Assembly (NCBI GenBank): GCA_963383645.1
Contig: OY726559.1
Coordinates: 120,952,239-121,016,238, forward strand
Direction: 5' to 3'
Source of the DNA: Muscardinus avellanarius
Lineage: Eukaryota > Chordata > Mammalia > Rodentia > Gliridae
Length of the DNA: 64,000 nt
Position numbers and translations under genes: made by a program. Below the pieces are notes generated by a model. It worked only from the letters and a program-made list of their open reading frames with translations, searched no databases and was not told the origin of the DNA. Below are positions 10,326 through 22,256 of this stretch, in pieces. Within the stretch, counting starts at the first letter, position 1. Each line of letters opens with the position of its first letter.

Positions 10326-10656
10326 GTCTTTTGGATGCTTAACAAATGGCTAAGCATTAAGAAATTCGGTACAACTCACAATCTACCTCTTTGCCCTGAT
10401 GAGAAGCAAACCTTCTCAAAGGGACAGCTAAAACATATTCTGCCCAATCTTGTCCTTCAGTTCAAGTTAAACATGACAGATTCTGTTTTGATTTTCCTGC
10501 CTGCCATTCCCCAGTTAGAAAGCCATCTGCCCTGATGAAAATGATTTTCACTGGAACTGTGTCCAACACACAGAAAGAAACAATCACCTGTTGAGACTAG
10601 CTAAGTAGCAAGTTGACTCCAGCTTTGGTTTTAGCCTGATCTGGATTTGAACACTG

Positions 10657-10660
<4 letters not shown>

Positions 10661-10698
<38 letters not shown>

Positions 10699-10872
10699 GT
10701 GGTACTGGGGTTCCTGGAAGCCCTTCTACCTCCGGGCTACACTCCCAGACCAATTTTTTTTTTTTTGAAACAGGGTCTCTTATGCCAGCACGGCTGGCTT
10801 CAAACCTGCGTGATCCTCCTGTCTCCGCCTCCCAAGTGCGGGGATTACAAGCGTGCGCCACCACACCCAGCC
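10661..10872 (-). repeat. B1-dID SINE, type A, with (TAA)n tail
   Basis: The tail has become a TTA/TAA microsatellite. Target duplications 'ttgaacactggtat' (ends 10660) and 'ttgaatactggttt' (10873). Confidence 0.92.
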
Positions 10873-11249
10873 TTGAATACTGGTTTTAATACTTTCCACT
10901 TGTGGGACCTTCATATGTTTCTTAACATTTCAATTCACTTTCCTCATCTGTATAATGAGGACCTGAAATACCTATTCACAAATAGCCACTGTGAGGTCAT
11001 ATCATTACAGAAATCTCATCAATCCATTCACCCAAAGATATTGATAATGAACTTTAAGTTAATGTACCATCTCTCTACAGAGACATTTTGATGGGGCCCT
11101 GGACTTTACTCCAGGGAAAGTAACTCTGATGGAAGGACAGAGTCCTTCCAAGACGTGTGCAAATCACAGTGTGTTAGAAGAAAAGGAGCTAAGACAGTTG
11201 GCTTTGGAAACAGGGACAGTAGCAGCCAAAAGAGAAGATGATTAATCTA

Positions 11250-11560
11250 TTCCGCTAACTGTTTAGTGCCTCGTATGTGCCAGACCACGTTCTTAGGGCT
11301 GGAGATCTAGCAGTGAATTGAGACAATCAAACGCTAACCCTCACCGAGCCTACATCCTAGTAAGGAAGACATAGATGATGAACCAAATATGCATTGTGTC
11401 GAAAGGTGTATAAAACAGGGAAATTGGAGAAGAGGGCTGTTGGCACTTGCTATTTTTAGCAAAGGTGGTCAAAAGGGCCTTTCAGGTGGCATCAGTGCAA
11501 AAGACATTGGAGTTGAGGCTGTCTGCCAAAGGCCCTCTGCAGCCTGCCTGGGGGTGGGGA
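11250..11560 (+). repeat. Ancient L2/MIR-like relic
   Basis: Contains 'atgtgccagaccacgttctt', 'gagatctagcagtgaattga' and 'cctacatcctagtaaggaag', wording typical of an old mammal-wide repeat. The family is my best guess. Confidence 0.5.
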
Positions 11561-11912
11561 GAGGGCGGGGAGTGGAAAGTGCAGGGAAGACTTGTTACAG
11601 ACCTGAGCCTCAGCTCTGGTGGCATCAGAGGAAGCAAGGGGCAGCTCCTGAGCTCATTCTGTTTGTGTAGGGCCAGTGGCAAGGCTCTTCCTCCACACGT
11701 GACCTGTTATCCCTCCAGATCTCAGCCTCTTTCAGCAGCCTCAAAAAGCCAGAGGAACCTTTCTCTGAAACAGGACTGTTGTGTGTGGGTGAGTGTGGCT
11801 ATATAGAGCACAGGTTGCCATATCTAAGGGTTCCATTAATATTTGAGGCATTCTATATTTGTATGTTGCATAGGGATTTTCTGACAGATAGTGGTGAACT
11901 TTGTATTTTCTT

Positions 11913-12116
11913 TTCTTGTTGTGTGTATGTGTGTGGTCCTGAGGATGGAACCCAGGGGAATTCTACCTCCTAACTACATCCCAACCCCATTTTTATTGTT
12001 ATTGTTTTTTTTAAAAACAGAACCTCACTAGATTCTGAAGTCTCACTAAGTTCTTGAGTCTCGCTACTTGCTGAGGCTGTTCTTTAACCTGAGATCTTCC
12101 TGTCTCAGCCTTCCAA
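11913..12116 (-). repeat. B1-dID SINE, type C, head-truncated
   Basis: ID part at about 11930-11985 ('gaggatggaacccagg'), then the B1 head up to 'gtctcagccttccaag'. The 5' end of the head is missing. Confidence 0.8.
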
Positions 12117-12231
12117 GTTTTTACTACCTACCACGTGTGGGTAGTAAAGTGTCTTTGTAATGGAGAATGTGTATTCTGAGAATGTTCTGACACTTGAAAA
12201 TAAAGCATTCTGAAGAAGGAGCACCGTTTTC

Positions 12232-12263
12232 CTCCCTCCCTCCCTCCCTCCCTCCCTCCCTCC
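12232..12263. repeat. (CCCT)n microsatellite
   Basis: Eight or so CCCT units directly upstream of a minus-strand SINE, probably derived from its tail. Confidence 0.9.
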
Positions 12264-12292
12264 TTCCTTTCTTCCATATTTCTTTTCTGCCT

Positions 12293-12443
12293 TTTGTACT
12301 AGGGATTGAACCCAGGGTCATTCTACCTCTGAGCTACACTCCCAGCCCTATGCTAAGTCACTGTGCACCAGCCTCAGACCTTGTGATCCTCCTATTTCAG
12401 CTTCCCTAGTGGGATTACAGGTGTGTGCCACTGTGCCCAGCCA
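12293..12443 (-). repeat. B1-dID SINE, type C, internally deleted
   Basis: ID part 'agggattgaacccagggtca' is followed by a shortened head ending 'ccactgtgcccagcc'. Confidence 0.8.
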
Positions 12444-12904
12444 GGGACATCCTTCTAACTCTCATTAAGACACTGGGAACCAGCAGCAGCTCAAAGGTCC
12501 GGATTCCCCAAGCTCCCACTAGTAGTTTGTTGGTAATCGACTTACTAGTTAGACAATGCCTCTGAGGATTCTGCTATGGCTCCATTCCCATGCTGGAGGA
12601 CATAACTTGGCCAGGCACATAAGCAGTAGCAAGTCTAGAATTGTGTTAAGAATGTCCAAGGGAGGCAATCTGGTGGGAAGGAGGAGTGGGCCGAGACGTA
12701 CGCTTGGGCCACATTTGCAGGTTCGCAATGCTTAGTTTTAGGGAGCACAGCACCACATCCTGCCCTTTGGTCCCGTCACTGCCCACCAGTTCCCTCTCAG
12801 CTTGGTCTCTGAGAACACCCCCTGCCGTATCTCTGCTCTCGCTTTGCCGTGATCCGGGTGTGGTTTGCCTCTGCAGGTTCGTGTGTTGGAAGCCTGGTTT
12901 CCAC

Positions 12905-13190
12905 TGTGGCGATATTAAGAGGTGGGGCCCAGTGGGAAGCCCATAGGCCATTGGGCACGTGTCCTCAGAAGGACTAGACTTGTGGCACTCTGTGTTAGAT
13001 CTCGGGAAAGCAAGTAATGGTTTCTGCTTGTTTTCTGGTTTCTGGGCTTGCAATATAAGTCTCTGCCATGATGCCATCTGTCTTAATGTAAGGTAGCCAA
13101 GGGGGCCCTCACCAGAGACTACATGGTGCTGTTTGGGTTTTCAGTTTCCAAAACTGTGAGTTAAATACACCTCTTTTCAAGATCACTTGA
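12905..13190 (+). repeat. MaLR-type LTR (MST/MLT-like)
   Basis: Contains 'gatattaagaggtggggccc', 'ggccctcaccagagac' and 'aaactgtgagttaaataca', which match the layout of ERVL-MaLR LTRs, including the degraded polyadenylation region at the right end. An open frame on the opposite strand here is incidental. Confidence 0.65.
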
Positions 13191-13403
13191 AAGTGTTTGC
13201 ACCAGATGTTCCTACTGCTAGGATCCCTTCACGCCCACTTCCCTCCTGCCACGCTGTCTGCTCTTACCTGTAGCTCCTCTGCAAAGTCTCATACCCCATT
13301 TCTGCTTCGCAGACACGTGGTCACTTTATTCTGGTGCGCACAAACCTTTGCTCTAGCTCCTTTTAAGTATTTTTCTCTTTCTGTATTAAAAGGGCAGGTT
13401 CCA

Positions 13404-13593
13404 GCCGGGCGTGATGGTGCACGCTTGCAATCCCCGCGCTTGGGAGGCAGAGACAGGAGGATCGCGCAGGTTCGAAGCCAGCCACGTGAGCAGGCTTAGG
13501 AGACCCTGTTTCCAAATAAAAATGTAAAAATAGGTCTGGGAGTGTAGCCCGGAGGTAGAAAGGCTTCCAGGAACCCCAGTACCACAAAAAAAA
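13404..13593 (+). repeat. B1-dID SINE, type A
   Basis: Exact target duplications 'gggcaggttcc' at 13392-13402 and 13594-13604. Confidence 0.95.
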
Positions 13594-13771
13594 GGGCAGG
13601 TTCCTTTACCCATTTATACCACTAGATCATTGACTCCTTTAAGGTTGGACTGTGTCTCAGTAAGTAAACTCTCCTTAATACGGAAGTTGCTCAATAAATG
13701 TGTCCCTAGCAGTACTTCTTAAGTATAATGATGAAGCACCTTCTGGTGATAATAAGAAAAGTGGTACTTTA

Positions 13772-13814
<43 letters not shown>

Positions 13815-14223
13815 TTGGTGGCACTGGGGTTCCTGGAAGCCCTTCGACCTCCAGGCGACACTCCCAGACCTATTTTATACTTTTTTTTTTTTTTTTTGGT
13901 GGTACTGGGGGTGGAACCCAGAGGCTTTCTACCTCTGGGTTATACTCCCAGACCTATTTTTTATATTTTATTTGGAAACAGAGTCTCACTAAGTTGTTGA
14001 GAGCCTCACTAAGTGCCTGAGGCTGGCTTCGAACCTGTGCGATCCTCCTGTCTCAGCCTCCCAAGTGCAGGGATTACAGGCGTGCACTACCACACCCGGC
14101 TTTTATTTATTTATTTTTTTAAACAGGGTCTCTTAAGCCAGAGCGGCTGGCTTCAAACCTGCACGATCCTCCTGTCTCCGCCTCCCAAGTGCGGGGATTA
14201 CAAGCATGCGCCACCACGCCCGG
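13772..14223 (-). repeat. B1-dID SINE, type A, interrupted by a nested SINE
   Basis: Its TTA-repeat tail and ID part (13772-13876) are separated from its head (14101-14223) by another minus-strand SINE at 13880-14100 that entered the internal A-rich linker. Confidence 0.88.
13880..14100 (-). repeat. B1-dID SINE nested in an older type-A copy
   Basis: A complete element whose ID part reads 'ggtggaacccagaggctttc' and whose head keeps 'gcctcactaagtgcctgagg'. It is an intermediate form between types A and C. Confidence 0.88.
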
Positions 14224-14224
14224 C

Positions 14225-14432
14225 ATTATTTTTTAATTTTTTTGTGGTACTGAGGATGGACCGAGGGGCATTGTACCTCCAAGCCACACCCCCAGCCCTA
14301 TTTTTATTCTTTATTTTGAAACAGGTTGCAGAGGGCCTCACTAAGTAGCTGAGGCTGTCTGCAAACTGCAATCCTCTGGTCTCTGCCTCCTGAGTGCTGG
14401 GATTACAAGTGTATGCCACCACGCCCGCCCGA
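14225..14432 (-). repeat. B1-dID SINE, type B
   Basis: Third SINE in an immediately adjacent minus-strand cluster. ID part 'ccgaggggcattgtacctcc', head ending 'accacgcccgcc'. Confidence 0.88.
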
Positions 14433-14469
14433 AAGTAGAACTTTAACGACTTAAAACTGTGGCACACGC

Positions 14470-14655
14470 CGGGCGTGGTGGCACACGTTTGTAATCCCTG
14501 CACTTGGGAGGCAGAGACAGAAGGATCACGCTGGTTCGGATCCAGCCTCGTTAGCTTAAGAGACCCTGTTTCCAAATTAAAAAAATATAAAATAGGTCTG
14601 GGAGTGTAGCCCGGCGGTAGAAGGGCTTCCAGGAACCCCAGTACCACCAAAATAA

Positions 14656-14702
<47 letters not shown>

Positions 14703-14704
14703 CG
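14470..14704 (+). repeat. B1-dID SINE, type A, with (TAA)n tail
   Basis: Exact target duplications 'tggcacacgc' at 14460-14469 and 14705-14714. The tail is about 17 TAA units. Confidence 0.94.
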
Positions 14705-14714
14705 TGGCACACGC

Positions 14715-16230
14715 TACAAGCAGCTTTTAATTCTTTAAGTCCTGAAAGCCTCCCCATCTGTCACGTCTGCACTGCGTCTAATGATTTCTTAGGAACTGAG
14801 ATATAAATATGCATTGAATGAGTAAACATGTAGATAAGAATAACACCTGTGATTTGGGGGTGTGGCTCAAATGGCCAGGCTACGGTCTTCATACTTGAGG
14901 GTGTATGCAATCCCATTTGGGGGTTGCAGAGAAATCCCATGCCCCAATATGGCAAAGAATGGGCAACCCGGAGCCCTGAACCCATATAGCTGAGCAGCCC
15001 CCTGGGGTTTTGTGGCAGACATTTCAGTTCCTACAGGCCCTGATCACTGGGGAAATGTGCCGAGTATGTGGCCTTTGTCACCCCAACACATACGTCTTCT
15101 TGGAAAGTTGCCATTCTCAGGCACCAGGCATGTTGATGAGCAAAGTCCCCAGAGCTACTCGGCAGAAATGTCCTGATTTAAAAATATTCTCCAAGTGGTT
15201 CATAAAATGTGCACAAGTTCAGTTGCTCTGGCCCATGTGCTACGTGTCTGTGTTCCTTTATCCTCTGGCTTGTGACTATCCCAAGGGACTGCATTGGTCG
15301 CACCCTGTCCCCTCCACCAGGGACAAGGGACCCTTAGAACAGGGGCAGTGACCTCAAGCCAGCGGTGGACCAGGCAGAGGGCTCTTGTACTCTGGATGGA
15401 GATCCAGGGGGCAGTGATCCTCCTACGGAGGCTGGGAAAAAGCGGGGTCAGCATTGGGTGTCCTCTGGGTGATAGTGTGGCTGCCAAGAGAGGACCGTGC
15501 ACTGGTATCCCTCCCACTGGCCATGGGAACCAAGCCTGGCGCCATCTTGAGTCCACTTATGGTCAGTGGCTGCTCCTGCCCTTGCTGTGTCCTTACAGCA
15601 GTGGAATGGCTGGCATGGAGATCTGGGGACGGCCAGCTAGAGAGCCGGCTGGAGGAGGAAATTCCTCACCCAAGGCTTTGAGGGGATGTCAGCTAAAGAA
15701 GGCACCCAAAAAAGGGAGACTAAAAAATAAGATGAGGCCCAGCCTCTAGGCCTCATTCACCCCGGGAAACGCAGCCCTGGCTGGCGTGAAGGACTGCGTG
15801 TACTGAGCGTCCAGGGAGGGACAGGGCGTCCAGCCTCCCTGGGTGTCTTCAGTTGGTATTTGGTTCTCCACCGGTGCTTCTTCTCTTACACCTAGTGCGA
15901 TCTTCGGATGAACCGTCCTGAACTCAATGTCAGCTTTCCACATCTGTGCCCCTCCCCGCCGTGTATTCGATTTCTCGCGCACCTTTATGGGTGTCCTTTG
16001 CCATTTGTAAAGTCTTCCTGACTTGGTTTGGTCAACACAACGGCTCTGAGAGCCAGGTAGAATTACTGTCCCTGTGTCATGGATGAGAGAAACGAGGCTC
16101 AGGGAATGAGGTGACTTACGTGAGGCCACTGTGCTGGAGACAAGGGGCCCAGAAGCCGAGGCTCAACATGCTGACTCTAGTCTGTGTTGGCTGGCTTTGT
16201 AAGCCACTAACAGCCATGCCCTTTTTTTTT
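14715..16230. other. Intergenic sequence, nothing recognised
   Basis: Apparently unique sequence. Overlapping frames on both strands at 15010-15750 reflect higher GC there; none resembles a known protein, and I see no splice-bounded exon. Confidence 0.55.
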
Positions 16231-16408
16231 TAGTGTCATATATTTGAGCATACCTTCCAATTCATGCATGCGGACACAAGTACATGTATATACCTATGGT
16301 TACTTATCTGTACATTATAAAATACATGAGGATATTAATATATTAATATATTAAATTTATAACACAACAAATGAAAAGATTTTAGAGGAGTAAAAATAAA
16401 ATAAATTA

Positions 16409-16628
16409 CTATTATTACTATGATTTTTGTGGGTCTGGGAATGGAACCCAGGGGCATTCTACCTCTGAGCGACACCCCCTGCCCTATTTTATTTATTCTT
16501 GTTTTGAAACAGGGTCTCACTGAGTTGCAGAGCCTCACTAAGTAGCTGAGGTTGTCCGCAAACCACGATCCTCCTGTCTCAGCCTCCCAAATGCTGGGAT
16601 TACAAGCGTGTGCCACCACACCCAGCTT
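16409..16628 (-). repeat. B1-dID SINE, type B
   Basis: Target duplications 'aaaataaatta' at 16398-16408 and 16629-16639. Confidence 0.93.
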
Positions 16629-16961
16629 AAAATAAATTATTTTTAAAAATATGGAATAATATTTGTTGATAATTATTGAAGGTAGATAGCTGGGCACGTG
16701 GGATTATTTCATTCTACTTTTGCATATGTTTGAAAGAAGGGCCCCAAACAGTATGGAAGCTTTGGCCAGGAATCTTGGAACCAGGTTATGTGAACAGAAG
16801 AGGTTCCTGGAATTGATTGCCTTCTATGTGAAATGACATAGGCCAGGGCATTTGGAATGACAAAGTCAAAGGGCTTGGTTATTTTTTCTTCTGAGAATTC
16901 AGTAATATCACTTTTTTCTAAGACCCTCCCTCTGCGGAGCCTGGCAGTGTCTGGCCAAGAG

Positions 16962-17125
16962 GTTGGACTCCAGAGCTGCACTGCTGGGCCCACAACCCTG
17001 GCACTGACATGCTGGTTAGATGATCCTGGGAAGTTTCCTAACTTCTCTGGGCCTGAGTCTTCTCCTCTGTAAGCAGGGGATAATGATGGCAGCTACTTTA
17101 TTGAGCTGTTATGAAGATCAAATGA
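16962..17125 (+). repeat. MIR-type ancient SINE relic
   Basis: Carries the MIR core order: 'gacatgctggttagatgatc', 'gggaagtttcctaacttctc', 'cctctgtaagcaggggataa', 'tgttatgaagatcaaatga'. Confidence 0.8.
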
Positions 17126-17144
17126 CACAAACATATCATCTGTG

Positions 17145-17227
17145 TATATATATACACATACATATATATATATAGAGAGAGAGACATATATCTATATATA
17201 CAGATGGATATGGATATATATATATAC
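17145..17227. repeat. TA-rich / GA microsatellite
   Basis: Imperfect TATA, GAGA and GGATAT repeats. Confidence 0.9.
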
Positions 17228-17234
17228 CATCTGT

Positions 17235-17347
17235 CAGAGGCAGTAGAAAGGGCTAATCTTGAATACTGGCCTCTCCTGTAATAGAAATTTAATTTTAAAA
17301 AGTCTATGAGTATTCGTATTTCAGTCTGTCTCCATGAAAGTCAAATT
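17235..17347 (+). repeat. Diverged 115-bp segment also present at 21012-21125
   Basis: Shares 'agggctaatcttga', 'tactggcctc' and 'cagtctgtctccatgaaagt' with 21012-21125 in the same orientation. It is not a SINE or MIR I recognise. It is either a local duplication or two copies of an unlisted ancient repeat. Confidence 0.6.
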
Positions 17348-18239
17348 TACTATAAAGTAGTAGGATAGAGTTTGAAATAGCAGTAAGCACCACATGTACT
17401 TGCTATAGTTATAATTATTACTCCTCCTATGCTTAGCTTCCTAGATATAAAGTAATCTGAACTCTCAGGGACCCTGTTGCCCCTGTTTCTACCCTTGACT
17501 CAATTTCTGGAAAATTCTGAATCTATTAGGTGTCAGTCCTCTCTGGGCAAGTGTGGTTCAGAAAAAAGAAAGTTAGTTCTGGCTTAGATTACAGTGCAGT
17601 TGGAAACAAAATCTGCTGGAAAGAGGTGAGGCCATTATTAAAGAAAACAGTTTATTCTGAAGTCAACCACCAAGTGCCCTGCGCGGCCAGACGCCCTGTC
17701 CACCTCGCCCAGGCTCCAGCTATGTCATTCCTAACGTGGGTGGTTGGAAGCAGGTGGTTCCTAAGACTCCTTTCGCAGTGGGCATTTTTGGTTGTGTCCT
17801 GGGTTCTGATTGGCTTCCAGCTGTGGTCAGTCTTGGGATTTTGTCAGAGGACTAGAACCTGATCATCACTAGGTCTCTTGATCTTGGGTCCTGACAGATG
17901 CCAAGCCACTATGTGTTTTGAAGTATGCCACGCTAACCTTCAAAGCAAGCGACACATCACAGATCATATATTCCACTTTTAAAGAATGAATATGTCCTGT
18001 TCTTTACTATAGATACGTGTTGATTGGGATATGTAGGAATTCATATGAGAATGTTAAATAAAAATACATATATGTTTATTTAGGCAGCTGCTGTTGTAGA
18101 TAACTGGCTATATAAATATCTACCTACTCTTAGATAATGTATTATGCTCTATAGACTGTGAGATACCCATTGGATACCAACCTATTTCTGGAATCCATGT
18201 CAGGAATATCAAGAACATTACAGTTCTAACAGAAAGGTT
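17348..18239. other. Intergenic sequence, nothing recognised
   Basis: Unique-looking, with only short chance frames. Confidence 0.55.
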
Positions 18240-18376
18240 CAAGGTGGGCGTGGTGGCGCACGTTTGTAATCCCAGCATTTGGGAGGCTGAGACAAGAGGA
18301 TCGTGGTTTGAGGACAGCCTCGCTACTTAGCGAGGCCCTTTGCAACTCGGTGAGACCTTGTTTCAAAATAAAGAAT
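18240..18376 (+). repeat. B1-dID SINE head only, type B
   Basis: B1 head through 'tttcaaaataaagaataa' with no ID tail. The next SINE starts immediately, so that element inserted into or replaced the tail. Confidence 0.85.
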
Positions 18377-18595
18377 AAGCTGGGAGTGGTGGCACATGCT
18401 TGTAATCCCAGCATTCAGGAGACTGCGACAGAAGGATCGGATCGCAGTTCGCAGACAGCCTCAGCTACTTAGTGAGGCCCTCTGCAACTCAGTGAGACCC
18501 TGTTTCAAAATAAAGAATAAAAAAATAGGGCTTGGAGTATAGCTATGAGGTAGAATGCCCCTGGGTCCATCCCCAGTACCACAAAAAACAAATGT
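18377..18595 (+). repeat. B1-dID SINE, type B
   Basis: Complete element directly abutting the previous head. It contains a small duplication 'ggatcggatcg'. Confidence 0.9.
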
Positions 18596-18879
18596 TCATA
18601 GTTTTGAAAGTACGCAGGTTTTATGAAAAGTCAAATATGTATCCAAATGCCATATATAGAGAAAAATTACTAAATAAAAGTGGTTATTTCAGGGTAGTTT
18701 TATGTCAGGTGATTTTTTACTTTATTATTTATGTATGGTTTAATTTCTATATATCTGTGGCTGAATATTTTTCTCTTTACACTGACTATGTATTACTTAG
18801 TAATCAGAAGCAAAAACCCTTTTCATGGTATAAAGAAGAAGGCTATATTAAGGATGTTAATTTAGATCTGGTATGAAGA

Positions 18880-19098
18880 TTATTATTATTATTATTATTA
18901 TTAGTAGTAGTAGTAGTAGTAGTACTGGGGTTTCTGGAAGCCCTTCTACCTCTGGGCTACACTCCCAGACCTATTTTTATATTTTTATTTGGAAACAGGG
19001 TCTCTTATGCCAGAGCGCAGCTGGCTTCGAACCTGCGCGATCCTCCTGTCTCCGCCTTCCAAGTGCGGGGATTACAAGCGTGTGCCGCCATGCCCGGC
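18880..19098 (-). repeat. B1-dID SINE, type A, with TTA/TAG tail
   Basis: The tail is a mixed TTA and TAG triplet repeat. 'tgaagat' at 18873 and 19099 is the likely target duplication. Confidence 0.9.
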
Positions 19099-19105
19099 TG
19101 AAGAT

Positions 19106-19974
19106 ATAATTATTAAAGGAGAAAACTAAAACAAAATGTCTGATGCAATAACCAAGTGGAGATGAAGAATACCAAAATCTCTTAGGGTAACAAGCCTCTA
19201 ACATGTGTTTTTCAATAAAAATTTTTAGATATGTTTGTTCCATGAGTGAGTTTTAGGGCTTCTTGGATATCTTTCAAAAGTGACTTCAACTAGGAAAGTC
19301 TAAAAAATGCCCAAAGCTGGGATGGTTTGGCTTTTTGAGGACAATTAAGTACTTTAAACATTTCTCTGCAGAGACGATTAATTTTCTTGAGCTTACAGAA
19401 GTATTCAGTATACTGCATTTGTATCATACAATATGGTGGTTCAGTATGCTTCATATTGGGGCACCCTTAGGCTGCAGCCCACTCCCCCGGCTCGGCTGGC
19501 TGCTGTGTTAGCTGAGGCCGTGTGGGCAGCAGCTCCCACAGCTGGGTTTGCAGGAGAGCGGTGAGTGCTGAACAATGGCAGAGGAAGTTGGACCTCTGGC
19601 TATGCTGATAGCCGCCCAGACGGCATGTCATGTCCGGGGCAGGTGAGGGACTGAGCACACTTCCTCCACAGTGGCGCTGTCTCCGCGGCCTCTGGATCAG
19701 GTTCTTGTGGGAACAAATAGTCTCAGCTTAGCAAAGCTCAGTTCCCACCACCCAGGGTGAAGGCTGGGGAGACAAAATTTCCTAAGAGCTGGTTTCCTTT
19801 GGCAAATGATCTACTCATGTGACCTCAGGTGACGGCCTCCCAGAAGCCAAAAAGGCAGTACCCCAGGTAGAATTCTCCAGCCCCATTCATTCTTCTTGCC
19901 TGAGCGCACTCCTATTTAAAAATAAAAAAATCTCCAAACACTCACTTCGCACTTAATGCTACAGTAGCAGCGAA
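19106..19974. other. Intergenic sequence, nothing recognised
   Basis: Includes a GC-richer stretch at 19465-19690 without a supported exon. Confidence 0.5.
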
Positions 19975-20410
19975 TATATACTAAGCACTTATAATGTGCC
20001 AGGTGTCAAGCTAAATGGATCTGGAGGGGAGAATTATTATCACCTCAGCTTTAGAGATGAGAAAACTGAGTAATACAGAGTCACTCCCTCTTTGCCACAC
20101 AATTAGCCAGTAGCTGGTGGAATTCAAATCCAGGTGTTTTTTTTGTTTGTTTTGTTTTTGTTTTTTTTTTTTTTTGGTATGGGGATTGAACCTAGGGGCA
20201 TTCTACCCCTGGGCTAATCCCCTAGTGTTATTTTGTTTTGAAACAGGGATTCACTAGGTTGCTGAGAGTCTAGCTAAGTTGCTGAGGCTGGTTTTGAACC
20301 TGCAATCCTCCTGTCTCATCTCCCAAGTACTGGGATTATAGGAGTGCACCACCATGCCCGGCAAGGTCCATCGTACCTGTGAACCCATGCTCTTAACCTC
20401 TCTTCTGCAG
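19975..20410 (-). repeat. MIR relic split by a SINE
   Basis: Left part 'ctaagcacttataatgtgcc' to 'gtggaattcaaatccaggtg' (to 20136); right part 'gaacccatgctcttaacctc' (from about 20380). Both are parts of one minus-strand MIR. Confidence 0.85.
20137..20362 (-). repeat. B1-dID SINE, type C, inside a MIR
   Basis: Poly-T rich tail with TTTG interruptions, ID part, then a head ending 'ccaccatgcccggc'. Confidence 0.9.
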
Positions 20411-20560
20411 AGCCACACGCTGCGCTCAAAGCTGTGCCAAGATAGGCACGGCCCCTGCTTTCATAGAGTTCCTAGTACAATGGGAGAGAAGGGAGAGAGG
20501 AGCTGATGACATGTGTGAAATATGAGTGACAAAGGGTCAGGCAAGTTTTATGGCGCTTGG
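20411..20560 (+). repeat. Ancient L2/MIR-like relic
   Basis: 'gcccctgctttcatagagtt' and 'gggtcaggcaagttttatgg' resemble the same old family as 11250-11560. Confidence 0.4.
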
Positions 20561-21011
20561 AGCAATGAGTGCCAACCTCGGCTGTCCAGATGGTTTACCT
20601 GTACCTGCAAAATCATATTCTGGAATATTTTGTATGTGTTTTGCTCAGAGTACAGAAACAAGCTTGCCCAACATGTTGTCTGTATCTTTGCTGATTGGGT
20701 GTGTAGACATTTGGGTGATTCTAGACTTGACAGTAGTCAGGTTGGTGCTGAAATACACATATATTTAGTGTAGAAGACAGTGACTCTTCCCGATAATTGT
20801 TTATTTCATCTTGTCCAGTGATCTTAGAGTTCCATCTGGCAAGCAGGGTATGAGATTCTTTTTTCCCAAGACAATTCTTCTGGCAAATACTTGAGGATTC
20901 TACACATGGCCAGTGACCTACTGGGGCTTTGTTTGAGAGGAAACAGAGTCGTCCTTGAATAATAGCAGTACCATGTCCATTCATCAACTTTCCATTTTAG
21001 CGAGGAGGTTT

Positions 21012-21125
21012 GCTGTCCAGATGCAGTAAAAAGGGCTAATCTTGAGTGCTGGCCTCCTGGAATAGAATTTCAAAAAGGTCCTCGATCATTCATATTTTAG
21101 TCTGTCTCCATGAAAGTTAAACATA
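21012..21125 (+). repeat. Diverged 115-bp segment also present at 17235-17347
   Basis: See 17235-17347. Homology fades at 'aaagttaaac' on the right and near 'gcagtaaaaa' on the left. Confidence 0.6.
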
Positions 21126-21454
21126 ATATTTTTATTCTAAGTACACTGGTAAATAAAGGACTTTTCTCTCCCTTAATCTCTGTTCCTCCAAAGATAGAAG
21201 AAGGTAGTGTAAAAATATGTTCTAATTAGTGGTGATTCTTCAAGGCAGTAAAACAGATTTGGTCTTTGAGTTTATTAAGGGAATGATAAACATCAGATAT
21301 TTCACGTGAAGCTTGTAACTAATTGCCAGGTTAAGAACGCTGGGAAAATTTCAACTAAGCTTTGTACTGCCCAGCAATATTCTCTCACTACTTTGATTTA
21401 TTTCAACGCACAGTTATTGAGCTTTTACTCTACAGTGTCGTGGAGGAAAGGAAC

Positions 21455-21605
21455 TTTCACTTGGAGTCCAGAAGTCTGGGTTCTAAACCTATTTGTTAGC
21501 TGCCCAACCTTGAGTAAATTCTTTAAGCTTTCTGTTCATTGGTGTCTTCATCTGTCAAGTAAAGATGGTATCAGCTTGACCGGGATCATATAAAGGATCA
21601 GCGCA
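21455..21605 (+). repeat. MIR-type ancient SINE relic
   Basis: 'ccagaagtctgggttctaaa', 'gtaaattctttaagctttct' and 'ttcatctgtcaagtaaagat' follow MIR order. Confidence 0.75.
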
Positions 21606-22005
21606 GTGATTTCATGGGGTTTAGTAAATGGGATTCCCATTCTCTGCCCAAGTTAGGAAGAAGCAAGAGAGGTGTACACAGGAGCTGAGTTGAGGTCAGT
21701 ATATCATATCCCTTTTGATAGTGGTGACTAAGTTCAAAGTATCAGTCACCCAGAAATGCTGGCCATGCCCATGCCCCTGTCAAATGTTGAGGAAGGATGA
21801 GTGGGACAAATGCTCGCTTCCTATAGACAGGAAGCTCCTCGGGAGGAAAGGGAGGGAAGAGGCTGAGCTCGGCCGGCCCACAAAGCTACACTGTGATTCT
21901 TGCGAGTCTTTCCCATAAAATGCAGTAGAAATTAGATATGCATTGACATACAGATGAATTTATTAATATTATAATTTAAAATATTTTCTTTGACTTAAAG
22001 ATGTT

Positions 22006-22011
<6 letters not shown>

Positions 22012-22080
<69 letters not shown>

Positions 22081-22256
22081 CCCCTTTGTACTAGGAATTG
22101 ATTCTCGAGGCATTCTACCTCCAAGCTATTTGGAAACAGGGTCTCACTAATTGCTGAGAGCCTCACTACACTGTCAAGGCTGGCTTTGAACCCGTGATCC
22201 TCCTGTCTCAGCCTCTCAAGTCCTAGGATTACAAGTGTGCGCCACCACACCCAGTT
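22012..22256 (-). repeat. (CT)n tract plus B1-dID SINE, type C
   Basis: About 30 CT units at 22012-22072 lead into the ID part (22085 on) and head ending 'accacacccagt' (22256). Confidence 0.88.

Noticed and set aside
12646..13077. 143-codon minus-strand frame
   Set aside because: Overlaps a MaLR-type LTR in antisense; most likely chance.
15010..15749. Overlapping frames on both strands suggesting an exon
   Set aside because: Several frames of similar length on both strands indicate composition, not coding. No recognisable protein.
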